From Egicoccus sp. AB-alg2 (GTDB taxonomy: Bacteria > Actinomycetota > Nitriliruptoria > Nitriliruptorales > Nitriliruptoraceae), in the NCBI RefSeq assembly GCF_041821065.1, contig NZ_JBGUAX010000015.1:1-56365 (forward strand): DNA of 56,365 nucleotides, given 5' to 3'. How positions within the stretch are numbered: position 1 is the stretch's first letter; each line of letters opens with the position of its first letter. Positions 31,190 through 39,783 of this stretch are shown here, one piece after another. Both the position numbers and the translations under genes were made by a program. Under the pieces are notes generated by a model. That model was not told where the DNA came from and did not search any database. It saw nothing but the letters and a program-made list of their open reading frames with translations.

Positions 31190-32113
31190 GTGAACCGCGA
31201 CCGACTGGCGGTCGGGGTCGATCTCGGTGGCACCAGCCTGCGTGTCGGCCTGGTCCCGGGGGACGGCCGTCTGCTGGCGCGTGACAAGGTCCCGACGCCA
31301 CCCGAGGGTGCCGACGCGGTCCTCGAGCGCATCGCCGGCCTGGTCCGGGACGTCGCGGACGAACGCTGGGGCGAGGTGGCCGCCGTCGGGGTCGGGATCC
31401 CGGCCGCCGTGGCGCCGGACACCGGTGCGGCCGCGCTCGTGCCCAACGTGCCGGGGCTCGAGGGCCGTCGGGTCGCCGAGGCCTTGGCGTCACGGTTGCG
31501 ACGGCCGGTGCACGCGGACAACGACGTGGCCCTGGCCGTGGTCGGCGAGCGCTGGTGCGGTGCCGCGGTCGGGCACGACGACGTCGTGCTGCTCTCGCTC
31601 GGGACGGGCGCGGGAGCCGGGATCGTCAGCGGCGGTCGCCTGGTCACCGGACATCGAGGCGCGGCGGGCGAGATCGCCGACCTGCCGCTGCCCGGCCCGG
31701 TCGCGCAGCGCGACGGCACCTGGTTCGAAGCCGCCGTCGGCACCCCCGCGTTGCGCCGGCGTGCCGCGGAAGCCGGGCCCTGGGACGGTGCCCCGGCGCT
31801 GCTCGACGCCGTGGGTCGGGGCGACGCCGCGGCCGCACGGGTGCTGGACGCCTGGGCGGGCGACGTCGCGCTGGCCGCGATGACGCTGGTCGCGGTGCTC
31901 GACCCGTCCCTGCTCGTGCTCGGCGGCGGCATCGGTCGTCGCCCCGAGGTCGTGGAGGCCGTGACCGGCGCGCTCGGCCGGCTGACGTCACGCGCCCCCG
32001 AGGTCGTGGCGGGCACGCTGGGGGACTGGGCCGGGGTGGTCGGCGCGGCCTCGCAGGCCGTACCCTCTGCGTCGGCCGCCGGGGACGCCGCCGGCCGACA
32101 GGAGCACGTGTGA
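31190..32113 (+). CDS. ROK-family sugar kinase/glucokinase-like protein
   Basis: 307 residues. The ATP-binding AVGVDLGGTSLRVGLV begins at residue 6, the second phosphate loop is SLGTGAGAGIV, and the sugar-binding HADNDVAL and GHRGAAGEIADL motifs are present. The zinc-binding CxCGxxGCxE element typical of ROK kinases is absent, replaced by a GPVAQRDGTW stretch. Phosphorylation of glucose or another hexose is likely. I chose GTG 31190, near the first strand; ATG 31124 would add 22 residues. Overlaps the next gene (GTGA). Confidence 0.82.
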   Translation: MNRDRLAVGVDLGGTSLRVGLVPGDGRLLARDKVPTPPEGADAVLERIAGLVRDVADERWGEVAAVGVGIPAAVAPDTGAAALVPNVPGLEGRRVAEALASRLRRPVHADNDVALAVVGERWCGAAVGHDDVVLLSLGTGAGAGIVSGGRLVTGHRGAAGEIADLPLPGPVAQRDGTWFEAAVGTPALRRRAAEAGPWDGAPALLDAVGRGDAAAARVLDAWAGDVALAAMTLVAVLDPSLLVLGGGIGRRPEVVEAVTGALGRLTSRAPEVVAGTLGDWAGVVGAASQAVPSASAAGDAAGRQEHV

Positions 32114-32526
32114 GCACCCAGGCCGGCCCTGCCGGGCGCGCCGCCAGCCAGGACACCGGTCGACCGCAGCCCGCTCAGCGGTCGACGGCCGAGCGCATCG
32201 CCCGGGCCGTGCTCCGCGTGGAGAACGCCGAGCCCCGGGCGCTCATGCCCATGAAGGGCTCGCTCGTCATCTCCGCCGTCCGCTGCGTCATCACCTACGC
32301 CATCATCCCCGCGATGGCGCCGATCATCAGCGGCATCGGGGTGCTGGCCACGCCGCTGTCGCTGCTGTTGTCGGCGGTCGCCGCCGTGATGGCCGTCGTC
32401 AGCCTGCGCCGCGTCTGGCTCGCCGACTGGAGCGGGCGCTGGGGCTACACCGTGTTCGCCGTGATCGTGCTCGTGCTGCTGGCCGTCGTGATGGCCTTCG
32501 ACGTGCAGCGGCTGCTGGCCGCCTGA
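32110..32526 (+). CDS. Small membrane protein of unknown function
   Basis: 138 residues. A polar N-terminal 45 residues is followed by three hydrophobic helices (about 52-75, 77-97 and 110-133) with a basic loop VSLRRVWLADWSGRWGY between the last two. Translational coupling to the ROK kinase (GTGA) suggests linked expression. No family recognised. Confidence 0.7.
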   Translation: MSTQAGPAGRAASQDTGRPQPAQRSTAERIARAVLRVENAEPRALMPMKGSLVISAVRCVITYAIIPAMAPIISGIGVLATPLSLLLSAVAAVMAVVSLRRVWLADWSGRWGYTVFAVIVLVLLAVVMAFDVQRLLAA

Positions 32527-32552
32527 GCCCCCGTCGCGGCCGGTCCGCCCGT

Positions 32553-33284
32553 TCAGGCCTCGGCGCCGGTGCGCGTCCAGGCCGCGAGCGGCCAGTCGAG
32601 CTGGTCGAGCAGGACCTCGAGCCGCTCGACGGCCCGCACCGCGGTCGCGCGCCGGTCCTCGCTGGGCACCAGCTCGCTGCGCAGCCCGGTGGAGCTGGAG
32701 CTGCGGGTGCGCTGCCACACGCCGTCGAGCTTGGCGCCGTCCAGCGCCTTGCGGGCCTTGCGCGTCGAGCCACGCACCTCCAGCACGACCACGTCGCGGC
32801 CGCGGTCGTCCGTGCCGGGTGCGACGCGTAGCTGGGCCGTGAGGTCGCTGGCCAGCATCCGGGCCAGGCCGTTGGCCTTCGACCCCGGCGCCCGGCTGGT
32901 CGCCGTCAGCGGTCGGACACACCCGCTGCCCCCGTGGGCGAGCCACACCGCCACCTCGTCGCGCCCCAGCCGTCGCTCGCCGTCACCGGGGTCGGCGTCC
33001 CAGTCGATCGTCGCGAGGTCGGCATGAACCGGGTCGGCGTAGCCGGCGTGCGGCCGCGAGGGCCGGCCGGGCACGATGGCCGGCGGCACCTCGCCGCCCT
33101 CGTCGTTGAGCCGTTCGTAGGCCCGCTGGAGCCGGTGGAACGTCGCTGGATCGCCACCACGGTCGGGATGGTGTTCCCGGACCAGCCGCCGGTAGGCCTT
33201 CTTGATCGCCTCGCCGTCGGCCGTGCCGGGCAGCTGCAGGGTGCGCAGCGCCTCGGAGCGGGTCGGGCGATCCACGGGGAGCAT
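32553..33284 (-). CDS. J-domain protein
   Basis: 243 residues. The N-terminal J domain (about 8-60) has the HPD tripeptide in REHHPDRGGD and should stimulate a DnaK ATPase. There is no Gly/Phe region or zinc finger, so it is a type III co-chaperone. The remaining 180 residues hold a basic/acidic domain (LASDLTAQLRVAPGTDDRGR, then KARKALDGAKLDGVW) that I cannot assign. ATG 33284 chosen because the J domain begins directly after it. Confidence 0.78.
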   Translation of the reverse strand: MLPVDRPTRSEALRTLQLPGTADGEAIKKAYRRLVREHHPDRGGDPATFHRLQRAYERLNDEGGEVPPAIVPGRPSRPHAGYADPVHADLATIDWDADPGDGERRLGRDEVAVWLAHGGSGCVRPLTATSRAPGSKANGLARMLASDLTAQLRVAPGTDDRGRDVVVLEVRGSTRKARKALDGAKLDGVWQRTRSSSSTGLRSELVPSEDRRATAVRAVERLEVLLDQLDWPLAAWTRTGAEA

Positions 33285-33361
33285 CCTCGGCGACGGTGAC
33301 GATCGGGCGGCGAGCAAGCGTACGACTAGCGTGGCCGACCGGTTCGACCCGGGAGCGCTGG

Positions 33362-34240
33362 ATGGACGAGGGCAGGGCGGCGACGGCATCCGAGCCGGCG
33401 GTGGTCGCCCGGCGACTGTGGAGCCGGCTGGAGGTGGTCCACACCGTGGCGTACTTCTCGCCGATCGTGGCCGACGCACAGGCCCGGGTCGGGCTGGACG
33501 CGGGGCTGATGTCCTATACGGCGGCGCGGATCGGGCCGCTGGGCGCCGTCGGGCCGGAGACCGCCGCGGCCGTCTTCTACGGGTTCTCGCCGACCGCGCT
33601 GGCCGCGGTGCTGCCGGCAGCCTGGGAGTGGGCCACGCCGACCGAGGTCGTGGCCGCTACCCGCGACGCCGTGGGCCGCACGCTGGCGCCGTTCTGCGAC
33701 GGCATCGAGGAGGACGTGTCGCGGGCGGCCGAGCTCGCGCGCGAGGTGGCGGACCTGCATTCCCTCGCGGGCCGGCCGATGGGTGCCGCCCGTCGCGCCG
33801 TGCCGTGGCCCGATGAGCCCCACCTGGTGCTGTGGGAGGCGGCCACCCGGGTCCGCGAGACCCGCGGCGACGGGCACGTCGCCTGCCTCGTGGCGGCCGA
33901 CGTCGGCGGGATCGAGTCGCACCTGCTGGCGCGGGGTGACAGCCCGCGGCTGCGGCAGATCCTGTCGCCACGGCGCGGATGGAGCGACCCGGAGTGGGAC
34001 GCCGCCGTCCGGCGCCTGGTCGAGCGGGGCTGGCTGGACGGCGAAGCTCGACCGACGCCGGCCGGCACGGAGGTGCACCGCCACGTCGAGGCGCGCACCG
34101 ACGTGGTCGCGGCCGCGCCGTGGGTCGCGTTCGGCGACGCCAAGACGGCCCGCCTGGAGGCGTCGCTGGAGCCGCTGGTCGGGCGGCTGGTCGACAGCGG
34201 CCTGCTCCCCGGGGTGGTGACACGCCTGATCACGGGCTGA
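33362..34240 (+). CDS. SCO6745-family helix-turn-helix protein
   Basis: 292 residues resembling an actinobacterial family (SCO6745 type). It starts with a helical LWSRLEVVHTVAYFSPIVADA segment, has a central TAARIGPLGAVGPETAAAVFYGFSP stretch and a C-terminal winged-helix-like part (RRLVERGWLDGEARPTPAG). DNA binding is predicted from the fold only. ATG 33362 is preceded by GGGAG. Its end overlaps the convergent HDAC-family gene by 11 bp. Confidence 0.75.
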   Translation: MDEGRAATASEPAVVARRLWSRLEVVHTVAYFSPIVADAQARVGLDAGLMSYTAARIGPLGAVGPETAAAVFYGFSPTALAAVLPAAWEWATPTEVVAATRDAVGRTLAPFCDGIEEDVSRAAELAREVADLHSLAGRPMGAARRAVPWPDEPHLVLWEAATRVRETRGDGHVACLVAADVGGIESHLLARGDSPRLRQILSPRRGWSDPEWDAAVRRLVERGWLDGEARPTPAGTEVHRHVEARTDVVAAAPWVAFGDAKTARLEASLEPLVGRLVDSGLLPGVVTRLITG

Positions 34241-35306
34241 CGCGGCCTTCCTCCACGCCAGCCGGACCGCCCAGCGGGGCGAGGACCGCCGCCGCGCACG
34301 GGCCGAGCCGGTCGATGGCGTAGCCGCCCTCCTGCAGCACGACCAGCGGGCGGCCGAGCGCGGCCAGGGCCTGGCCGATGCGGGGGTAGGCCGCGGCCGT
34401 GAGCGCGAGCGAGCCGATCGGGTCCTCGACGGTGGTGTCCAGACCCAGCGACACGACCACCGTCGCGGGGTCGAACGCTTCGACGGCCTCCAGTGCGACG
34501 CGCAACGCGTCGAGGTAGGCGTCGTCGGCGGTGTCGCGCCCGAGCGGCAGGTTCAGAATCGTGCCGCGCCCGGGACCCTCGCCGCGTTCCTCGGCGAAGC
34601 CGGTGAAGAACGGGTAGAGGTGGTCCGGATGGCCGTGCAGCGAGACGTACTGGACCGCGGGATCACGCCAGAAGACGTCCTGCGTCCCGTTGCCGTGGTG
34701 CACGTCGAGGTCCAGGACGCTGACCCGGCCGCCGGCGGTCAGCCAGCGGGCCGCCACCGCCGCGTGGTTGAACAGGCAGAACCCGCCGAAGTAGTCGGCG
34801 CCGGCGTGGTGGCCAGGCGGCCGGGTGAGCCCGTAGACCGCGGGTGCGCCGTCGGCCACGAGGCCGGCCGCGGTCATGGCCACGTCGACGGCGGCCCGAG
34901 CCGCGGCGTACGAGCCCTCCACCAGCGGGGTGGCGGTGTCGAAGCACCACCAGCCGAGCTCGGCGAACGGCGACGACGAGCGGCGCCCGCCGCCGCCGAC
35001 CCGTGGGTGGCGGAACGTGTCGGCGATCATCACCTCGGGCCCGCCGGCGGCCCGCCAGGCCGCGTAGCCGTCGCGCAGGAAGGCGACCATGTCGGCGTCG
35101 TGGACGGCGAGCAGGGCGCCCTCGTCCGCGGCCTTCGCCGGGGTCAGCGGGTGACCGGCGGCCTCCAGCGTCGCCCGGATCGCGTCCAGGCGGGCCGGCC
35201 GCTCCCACACCGGGGACACGGCCTGCCCGGCGTTGAGTTCGAACGGCGGGTCGTGACGCCGGTGGGTGTCGTCGTCGACGACGGGGACCGGCCCGGGCGC
35301 GCTCAC
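34230..35306 (-). CDS. Histone deacetylase/acetylpolyamine amidohydrolase family protein
   Basis: 358 residues, zinc-dependent deacetylase. RPPGHHAG provides the catalytic histidines, LDLDVHHGNGTQ the zinc ligands Asp and His, and SLGLDTTVEDPIGSL the last metal Asp. Bacterial members remove acetyl groups from polyamines, acetoin-linked or protein substrates. The GTG overlaps the stop of the upstream DUF3618-like gene (GTGA), giving a three-gene leftward operon with envelope proteins. The isoform's substrate cannot be told from sequence. Confidence 0.88.
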   Translation of the reverse strand: MSAPGPVPVVDDDTHRRHDPPFELNAGQAVSPVWERPARLDAIRATLEAAGHPLTPAKAADEGALLAVHDADMVAFLRDGYAAWRAAGGPEVMIADTFRHPRVGGGGRRSSSPFAELGWWCFDTATPLVEGSYAAARAAVDVAMTAAGLVADGAPAVYGLTRPPGHHAGADYFGGFCLFNHAAVAARWLTAGGRVSVLDLDVHHGNGTQDVFWRDPAVQYVSLHGHPDHLYPFFTGFAEERGEGPGRGTILNLPLGRDTADDAYLDALRVALEAVEAFDPATVVVSLGLDTTVEDPIGSLALTAAAYPRIGQALAALGRPLVVLQEGGYAIDRLGPCAAAVLAPLGGPAGVEEGRVSP

Positions 35307-36010
35307 GTGGTGGGAGGCCGGGAACCGAACAGGTTGCCGTCGGTGTCGTCCGCCAACGTCGAGGTGCCCGGGGTCGTGCCGGGACCCGCCGTCGGCGGCC
35401 CCGACGGGGCCGGAGGCGGCAGCGGCCCGTCGCCGCCCGCCGTCGGCGCCGGTGGAGGACCCCAGATGTCGGGTTCCTGGGCGCGGTTGCGTAGCTGGGT
35501 CCACACCGCGAAGCCGGCGGACGCCAGCAGGGCCAGGATGGCGAGCGTGCGCCCCGCGCGGCCCTTCTTCCCCGGCGTCTCCACGACGGTGGGGCGGATG
35601 GGCGGCGACACCTCGGCGATCGCCGCGGGCAGGTGCCGGGCGATCGCACGGGCGACCTTGTCGGCCTCTTCCTCGACCTTCTTCTTGTCCTTGCGCTTCT
35701 GCTGCACGGTCGCGGCCGCACCGACCAGGCCGACCACGCCCAGCACGGCACCACCGACGGCGCGGGCCTGACCGACCAGGGTGTCACGGGGCGGGATGCG
35801 GGCCTCCAGGGCGGCCAAGTCCCGGTCGAGGGCCGACCGCAGGTCGCGCACCTGCCGCAGCGCCTGGTCGGCGTCCTCGGCCGGCGGCAGCTGGGAACGC
35901 TCGTTGGTCTGCTCGGCCCGTTCCTTTGCGGCCTCGAACTGGCGCTGCGCCTTGGCCACGCCGTCCTGGGCCTGCTGCTTGATCCGCTGGGTCGCGTCGC
36001 CGGCGCTCAC
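35303..36010 (-). CDS. DUF3618-like coiled-coil membrane protein
   Basis: 235 residues. A charged helical N-terminus (IKQQAQDGVAKAQRQFEAAK) leads to a DUF3618-like segment (DADQALRQVRDLRSALDRDL, residues about 45-70), a hydrophobic patch near 90-105, another membrane helix near 165-180 (TLAILALLASAGFAVW), and a Pro/Gly-rich tail. DUF3618 proteins commonly follow holin-like DUF1469 genes in actinobacteria, as here. Both ends overlap neighbours by GTGA. Function unknown, probably at the envelope. Confidence 0.75.
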   Translation of the reverse strand: MSAGDATQRIKQQAQDGVAKAQRQFEAAKERAEQTNERSQLPPAEDADQALRQVRDLRSALDRDLAALEARIPPRDTLVGQARAVGGAVLGVVGLVGAAATVQQKRKDKKKVEEEADKVARAIARHLPAAIAEVSPPIRPTVVETPGKKGRAGRTLAILALLASAGFAVWTQLRNRAQEPDIWGPPPAPTAGGDGPLPPPAPSGPPTAGPGTTPGTSTLADDTDGNLFGSRPPTT

Positions 36011-36447
36011 GGCTGCACCCGCTGCTTGGCCCATTCCACGGTTTCCTCCACCGACGCCTTGGTGCGCTCCGGGGTGTTGGACGGCTTCTGCAGCTTGCGC
36101 TTGCCGATCAGACCCAGGATCGCTGCGATCAGGATGTAGACGAACGTCACGATCAGCCAGGCCGCCCACGGCGGTAGGACCTCCTCGAGCGCCTTGGCGC
36201 CGGTCACGCCGACGAAGCCGAGGATGAACAGACCCAGCACCGCCGCGCCGAGGAACATCGCGACGGCGGTGACGCGGGCGACCAGGATCTCCGTGAGCTC
36301 GAGCTTCGCGAGCTCGATCTCCTTGCGGACGAGTGCCTGGCCGTTGGCGGTCAGCGACCGCATGATCTCCGAGGTCGGGCGTGGGTCGCCGTCCGCGGGC
36401 GTGCTGGCCGGCGGGGGGCTGGTACCCGCGGCGTGGTCGGTGGACAC
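36007..36447 (-). CDS. Phage-holin-like DUF1469 (Act_Holin III) membrane protein
   Basis: 146 residues. A polar Pro-rich start, an amphipathic helix (GQALVRKEIELAKLELTEIL), then two membrane helices (about 62-87 and 95-117) and a basic cytosolic tail. This is the pattern of the actinobacterial holin-superfamily DUF1469 proteins, which are chromosomal and not linked to phage lysis. First gene of a coupled operon. GAGGAGA lies upstream of GTG 36447. Confidence 0.82.
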   Translation of the reverse strand: MSTDHAAGTSPPPASTPADGDPRPTSEIMRSLTANGQALVRKEIELAKLELTEILVARVTAVAMFLGAAVLGLFILGFVGVTGAKALEEVLPPWAAWLIVTFVYILIAAILGLIGKRKLQKPSNTPERTKASVEETVEWAKQRVQP

Positions 36448-36471
36448 CCTGGGCTCTCCTCGTGCGGTGTC

Positions 36472-36494
36472 GTCGAACCCTAGGTCAGTTCGAC
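36472..36494. promoter_or_regulatory. Inverted repeat and -10 upstream of the holin-like operon
   Basis: GTCGAAC (36472-36478) and GTTCGAC (36488-36494) are perfect inverted repeats with a 9-nt spacer. On the minus strand TAGGGT (36482-36477) is a -10 candidate within it. A bound regulator would block that promoter. The gap also serves hrcA on the other side. Confidence 0.45.
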
Positions 36495-36603
36495 CGCTGG
36501 GGGGACGAGCGTCACCCCGTGCACTCGGTCGGGGAAGTGACCTCCGCCCCGGCCGGCCGAGGTCCGGACGTTGGCACCCGGGGGTGGGGACTGCCAGCGC
36601 CGC

Positions 36604-36609
36604 TACCCT
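36604..36609 (+). promoter_or_regulatory. -10 box of the hrcA promoter
   Basis: TACCCT lies exactly 6 nt before GTG 36616, an arrangement that could give a leaderless hrcA message. With the preferred TTG 36655 it would give a leader of about 40 nt. No CIRCE element (TTAGCACTC type) is seen here. Confidence 0.45.
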
Positions 36610-36654
36610 GCGAGGGTGGCCGCGACGACGTTGACGATCGATGGAGGTGGGGCG

Positions 36655-37761
36655 TTGAACGACCAGCGCGGCGAACCTCTGCGCGTCCAGGTCGAGGTGC
36701 CGGGCCGGCTGGCTCCCGAGCCGGCCGCCGAGCCGGCACCGCCACTCGACGAGCGCAAGCTGGCGATCCTGCGTGCGATCGTGACGGAGTACGTGTCCAG
36801 CGGCGAGCCCGTCGGCTCCAAGCGGGTCGTCGAGTCGGCGCAGCTGTCGGTGTCGGCCGCGACCGTCCGCAACGAGATGGCCGCGCTGGAGGAGCTGGGC
36901 TACATCCGCCAGCCCCACACGTCGGCCGGCCGGGTGCCGACGGACCGTGGTTACCGCCGGTTCGTGGACGACCTCGCCGACCGCGCCGACCTCGACGTGC
37001 AGCGCCGGGAACTGATCGGCGAGCTGCTCGGGTCGGCCCGTGACGTCGAGGACCTGCTGGCACGGACCACCTCGGTGCTCTCGCAGCTGACCCGGCTCGT
37101 GTCGCTGGTCATCGCCCCGGCGATCGAGTCGTCGCGTCTCAAGCTCGTGGAACTCGTCGCGCTCGGCCCCACGTCGGCGCTGCTGCTGCTGGTGGCCGAC
37201 ACCGGTCGGGTGGAGAAGCGGTCCGTGGAGCTGCCGCACGGCACCACCGAGACCGAGCTCGACCGGGTCCGGGTCGTGCTCGGCGAGCACGTGCGCGGCC
37301 GCCGGCTGGGCGACGTCCACGGCTCGTTGACGGCCATCGTCGACGACGCGCCCGCGGACCTGCGCGACATCCTGCAGGCGGTGGCGGACGCGACGGCGGA
37401 CGACCTGCGCGACGACACCGTCCACCACGTCTTCGTCGGCGGGCAGGCGTCTCTGGCGGGCGAGCAGGCGTTCGAACGCGACCAGCTGTCGCGGGTCTTG
37501 CAACTGCTCGAGGAACGCGCCACCCTGGCGCGGCTGCTGTCGCAGAGCACCGCCGACGACGAGCCGACGGTCCGCATCGGCGGCGAGAACGAGGTCGAGG
37601 ACCTGCGCGCGACCTCGCTGGTGGCCCAGCGCTACCGGCTGGTGACCGCCGGCTCGCTGGGCGTCCTCGGCCCGACCCGCATGGACTACGCGGCCGTGCT
37701 CGCCACCGTCCGCGCCGTCGCGGACCAGCTGCAGGCCTCGCTGACCGACCTGTCGCGATGA
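36655..37761 (+). CDS. hrcA: Heat-inducible transcription repressor HrcA
   Basis: 368 residues. An N-terminal winged helix (KLAILRAIVTEYVSSGEPVG, SAATVRNEMAALEELGYI) is followed by the hallmark QPHTSAGRVPTDRGYRRFVD and a GAF-like regulatory domain ending LGPTRMDYAAVLATVRAVAD. HrcA represses chaperone genes until heat stress. GGAGG with 7-nt spacing favours TTG 36655; GTG 36616 with a leaderless arrangement is the alternative. dnaJ follows, the conserved actinobacterial order. Confidence 0.93.
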   Translation: MNDQRGEPLRVQVEVPGRLAPEPAAEPAPPLDERKLAILRAIVTEYVSSGEPVGSKRVVESAQLSVSAATVRNEMAALEELGYIRQPHTSAGRVPTDRGYRRFVDDLADRADLDVQRRELIGELLGSARDVEDLLARTTSVLSQLTRLVSLVIAPAIESSRLKLVELVALGPTSALLLLVADTGRVEKRSVELPHGTTETELDRVRVVLGEHVRGRRLGDVHGSLTAIVDDAPADLRDILQAVADATADDLRDDTVHHVFVGGQASLAGEQAFERDQLSRVLQLLEERATLARLLSQSTADDEPTVRIGGENEVEDLRATSLVAQRYRLVTAGSLGVLGPTRMDYAAVLATVRAVADQLQASLTDLSR

Positions 37762-37827
37762 GCCACCCGGTGACCGGCCGGCACCGCCCCCGCATCCGAC
37801 TTCCCTGACGAGACGAGTCCCAGAGCC

Positions 37828-38967
37828 GTGCCCGACCTCTACGAGCTGCTCGGTGTGCCGCGCGACGCCTCCGCCGAGGACATCAAGCGCGCCTACCGCC
37901 GCCAGGCGCGTCAGCACCATCCCGACGCCGGCGGCGACGAAGACACCTTCAAGCAGATCACCCACGCCTACCAGGTCCTGTCCGACCCGCAGAAGCGGGC
38001 CCGCTACGACCGGTTCGGTGACGACGGCACGCCCCAGTCGCGCGGCGCCGGTCAGGACCCGTTCGGGTTCGGTGCCGGCGGGTTCGGCGGCATCGGCGAC
38101 GTCATCGACGCCTTCTTCGGCTCCGCGTTCGGCGGCGCCACCGGCGCCACCGGCGGCAGCGGCCGCGGCCGCACGACGCCCGGCCGTGACGTGCTGGTCG
38201 GCGTGGAGCTGGAGCTCGAGGACGTCGTCACGGGCGTGCGCCGCGAGGTCGAGGTCGAGGTCGCCACGCCGTGCGACCTGTGCGGCGGCTCCGGGTCCGC
38301 CAGCGGCCGCCCGCCGAGCGCCTGTGCGACCTGCGGCGGCAGCGGGCAGGTCCAGCGGGTGGTGCGCACCGCCTTCGGGCAGCTGGCGACCGCGGCGCCC
38401 TGCACCAGCTGCGAGGGGACCGGACGCAAGGTCGCCGATCCCTGCACCGGTTGCGGCGGCGAGGGCCGGCGCGTCCAGCGCCGCACGCTGGGCATCGACG
38501 TGCCCGCCGGCGTGGAGGAGGGCGACCGCCTGCGCGTGCCGGGTGCCGGCGAGGCCGGCCGCCACGGCGCGCCACCCGGTGACCTGTACGTCGAGGTGCA
38601 CCTGGCCCCGCACGAGTGGTTCGAGCGCGACGGTCGCGACCTGGTGGCCGAGATCACGGTGCCGGTCACCCAGGCCGCCCTCGGCGGCAGCGTGACCGTG
38701 CCCACGGTCGACGGCGCCGAGGTCGAGGTCGAGGTCCCGGCGGGCACCCAGAACGGCGAGGAACTGCTGATCCGCCGCGCGGGCCTGCCCAACACCGCCA
38801 ACGGCCGGCGCGGTGACCTGCGTCTGGTCGTGCGCGTCGAGGTCCCGATGGGTCTGAGCACCGAACAGCGCGACCTGCTGGCGAGACTCGCAGAACTGCG
38901 CGACGAACCGCTGGCCGCGGACGGCCGCGGCCTGTTCACCCGCCTGCGTGACGCCTTCCAACGCTGA
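37828..38967 (+). CDS. dnaJ: Chaperone protein DnaJ
   Basis: 379 residues, type I Hsp40. The J domain (1-65) has HHPD, then a Gly/Phe-rich linker (GFGAGGFGG). Four zinc-binding CxxCxGxG repeats follow ([32 protein letters not shown]), then the substrate-binding beta domains. It delivers clients to DnaK and stimulates its ATPase. GTG start after hrcA, which would regulate it. This is the hrcA-linked second copy (DnaJ2) in most actinobacteria. Confidence 0.95.
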   Translation: MPDLYELLGVPRDASAEDIKRAYRRQARQHHPDAGGDEDTFKQITHAYQVLSDPQKRARYDRFGDDGTPQSRGAGQDPFGFGAGGFGGIGDVIDAFFGSAFGGATGATGGSGRGRTTPGRDVLVGVELELEDVVTGVRREVEVEVATPCDLCGGSGSASGRPPSACATCGGSGQVQRVVRTAFGQLATAAPCTSCEGTGRKVADPCTGCGGEGRRVQRRTLGIDVPAGVEEGDRLRVPGAGEAGRHGAPPGDLYVEVHLAPHEWFERDGRDLVAEITVPVTQAALGGSVTVPTVDGAEVEVEVPAGTQNGEELLIRRAGLPNTANGRRGDLRLVVRVEVPMGLSTEQRDLLARLAELRDEPLAADGRGLFTRLRDAFQR

Positions 38968-38976
38968 CGACGTGGC

Positions 38977-39708
38977 ATGAGCCTGACGCCCTACGTGCAC
39001 GTCGACGCGTCGCTGGCCGGGGCGCCCGCCGGGCACGAGGTGGTGCTGGACGAGGTCGCACGTCGCCACCTCGCGACCGTGCTACGGCTGTCACCCGGCG
39101 CGGCGTGCCACCTCGCCGACGGGGCCGGTTCCCACGCTCCTGCCGTGCTCACGGCATCGGGGGCCCGGCTGGCGGAGACGGCCGTCACCCAGCCGACGCC
39201 CGCGCCCCGGCTGGTCGTTGCCCAGGCCCTGGCGAAGGGCCGCAAGTTCGACGACGTGGTCCGGCTGGGCACGGAGCTCGGGGCGGACGGGTTCCTACCC
39301 GTGGTCGCCGCCCGCAGCGTCGTACGGATCGACGGCAAGACCGACCGGGTGGTCGCACGCTGGCTCGCGGTCGCCCGCGCCGCCGCCGAGCAGTCGCGGC
39401 GGCCGTTCCGGCCCGACGTCGCGGCGCCCGTGCGGCCCGCCGACCTCGCCGCACGCGCCGGCACGACCCTTCTGGTGGCCCACCCCGGCGGATCGCCGCT
39501 GCACCGCCGCCTCGAAGCGATCGGTGACGAAGCCGAGCTGGTGCTGGCCGTCGGGCCGGAGGGCGGCTGGACCGACGAGGAGGTCGAGGGCCTGTGTGCC
39601 GCCGGCGCCATACCGGTAGGACTCGGACCTGCCGTCCTGCGCACCGAGCACGCCGCCGCCGCCGGCCTCGCCGTCCTCGGCGCGCTGACCGGCCGTTGGG
39701 ACAGCTGA
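38977..39708 (+). CDS. rsmE: 16S rRNA (uracil1498-N3)-methyltransferase RsmE
   Basis: 243 residues of the SPOUT class. An N-terminal PUA-like domain is followed by the deep-trefoil-knot domain with AVGPEGGWTDEE and LGPAVLRTEHAAAAGLAVLG, which bind S-adenosylmethionine. It methylates U1498 in 16S rRNA. Ten bases after dnaJ, so cotranscribed, as in many actinobacteria. ATG start. Confidence 0.94.
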   Translation: MSLTPYVHVDASLAGAPAGHEVVLDEVARRHLATVLRLSPGAACHLADGAGSHAPAVLTASGARLAETAVTQPTPAPRLVVAQALAKGRKFDDVVRLGTELGADGFLPVVAARSVVRIDGKTDRVVARWLAVARAAAEQSRRPFRPDVAAPVRPADLAARAGTTLLVAHPGGSPLHRRLEAIGDEAELVLAVGPEGGWTDEEVEGLCAAGAIPVGLGPAVLRTEHAAAAGLAVLGALTGRWDS

Positions 39709-39728
39709 CTTCGCCCGTTCGCACTCCG

Positions 39729-39744
39729 CCGGGCAGCCGCCCGG
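39729..39744. terminator. Hairpin after rsmE
   Basis: CCGGGC (39729-39734) and GCCCGG (39739-39744) form a 6-bp stem with loop AGCC. It may close the hrcA-dnaJ-rsmE transcript before the BldD-like gene. The TAGCTT at 39749 immediately after is a weak -10 candidate for that gene. Confidence 0.4.
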
Positions 39745-39783
39745 TTGCTAGCTTCGTGGTCGGGTCACCACAGGCGGTGAGGA

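Noticed and set aside
36448-36654. CIRCE element before hrcA
   Set aside because: No TTAGCACTC-type inverted repeat; the GTCGAAC palindrome is unrelated.
36007-39069. Very long minus-strand frame over hrcA and dnaJ
   Set aside because: Only its last 441 bases encode the holin-like protein; the rest is antisense to conserved hrcA and dnaJ.
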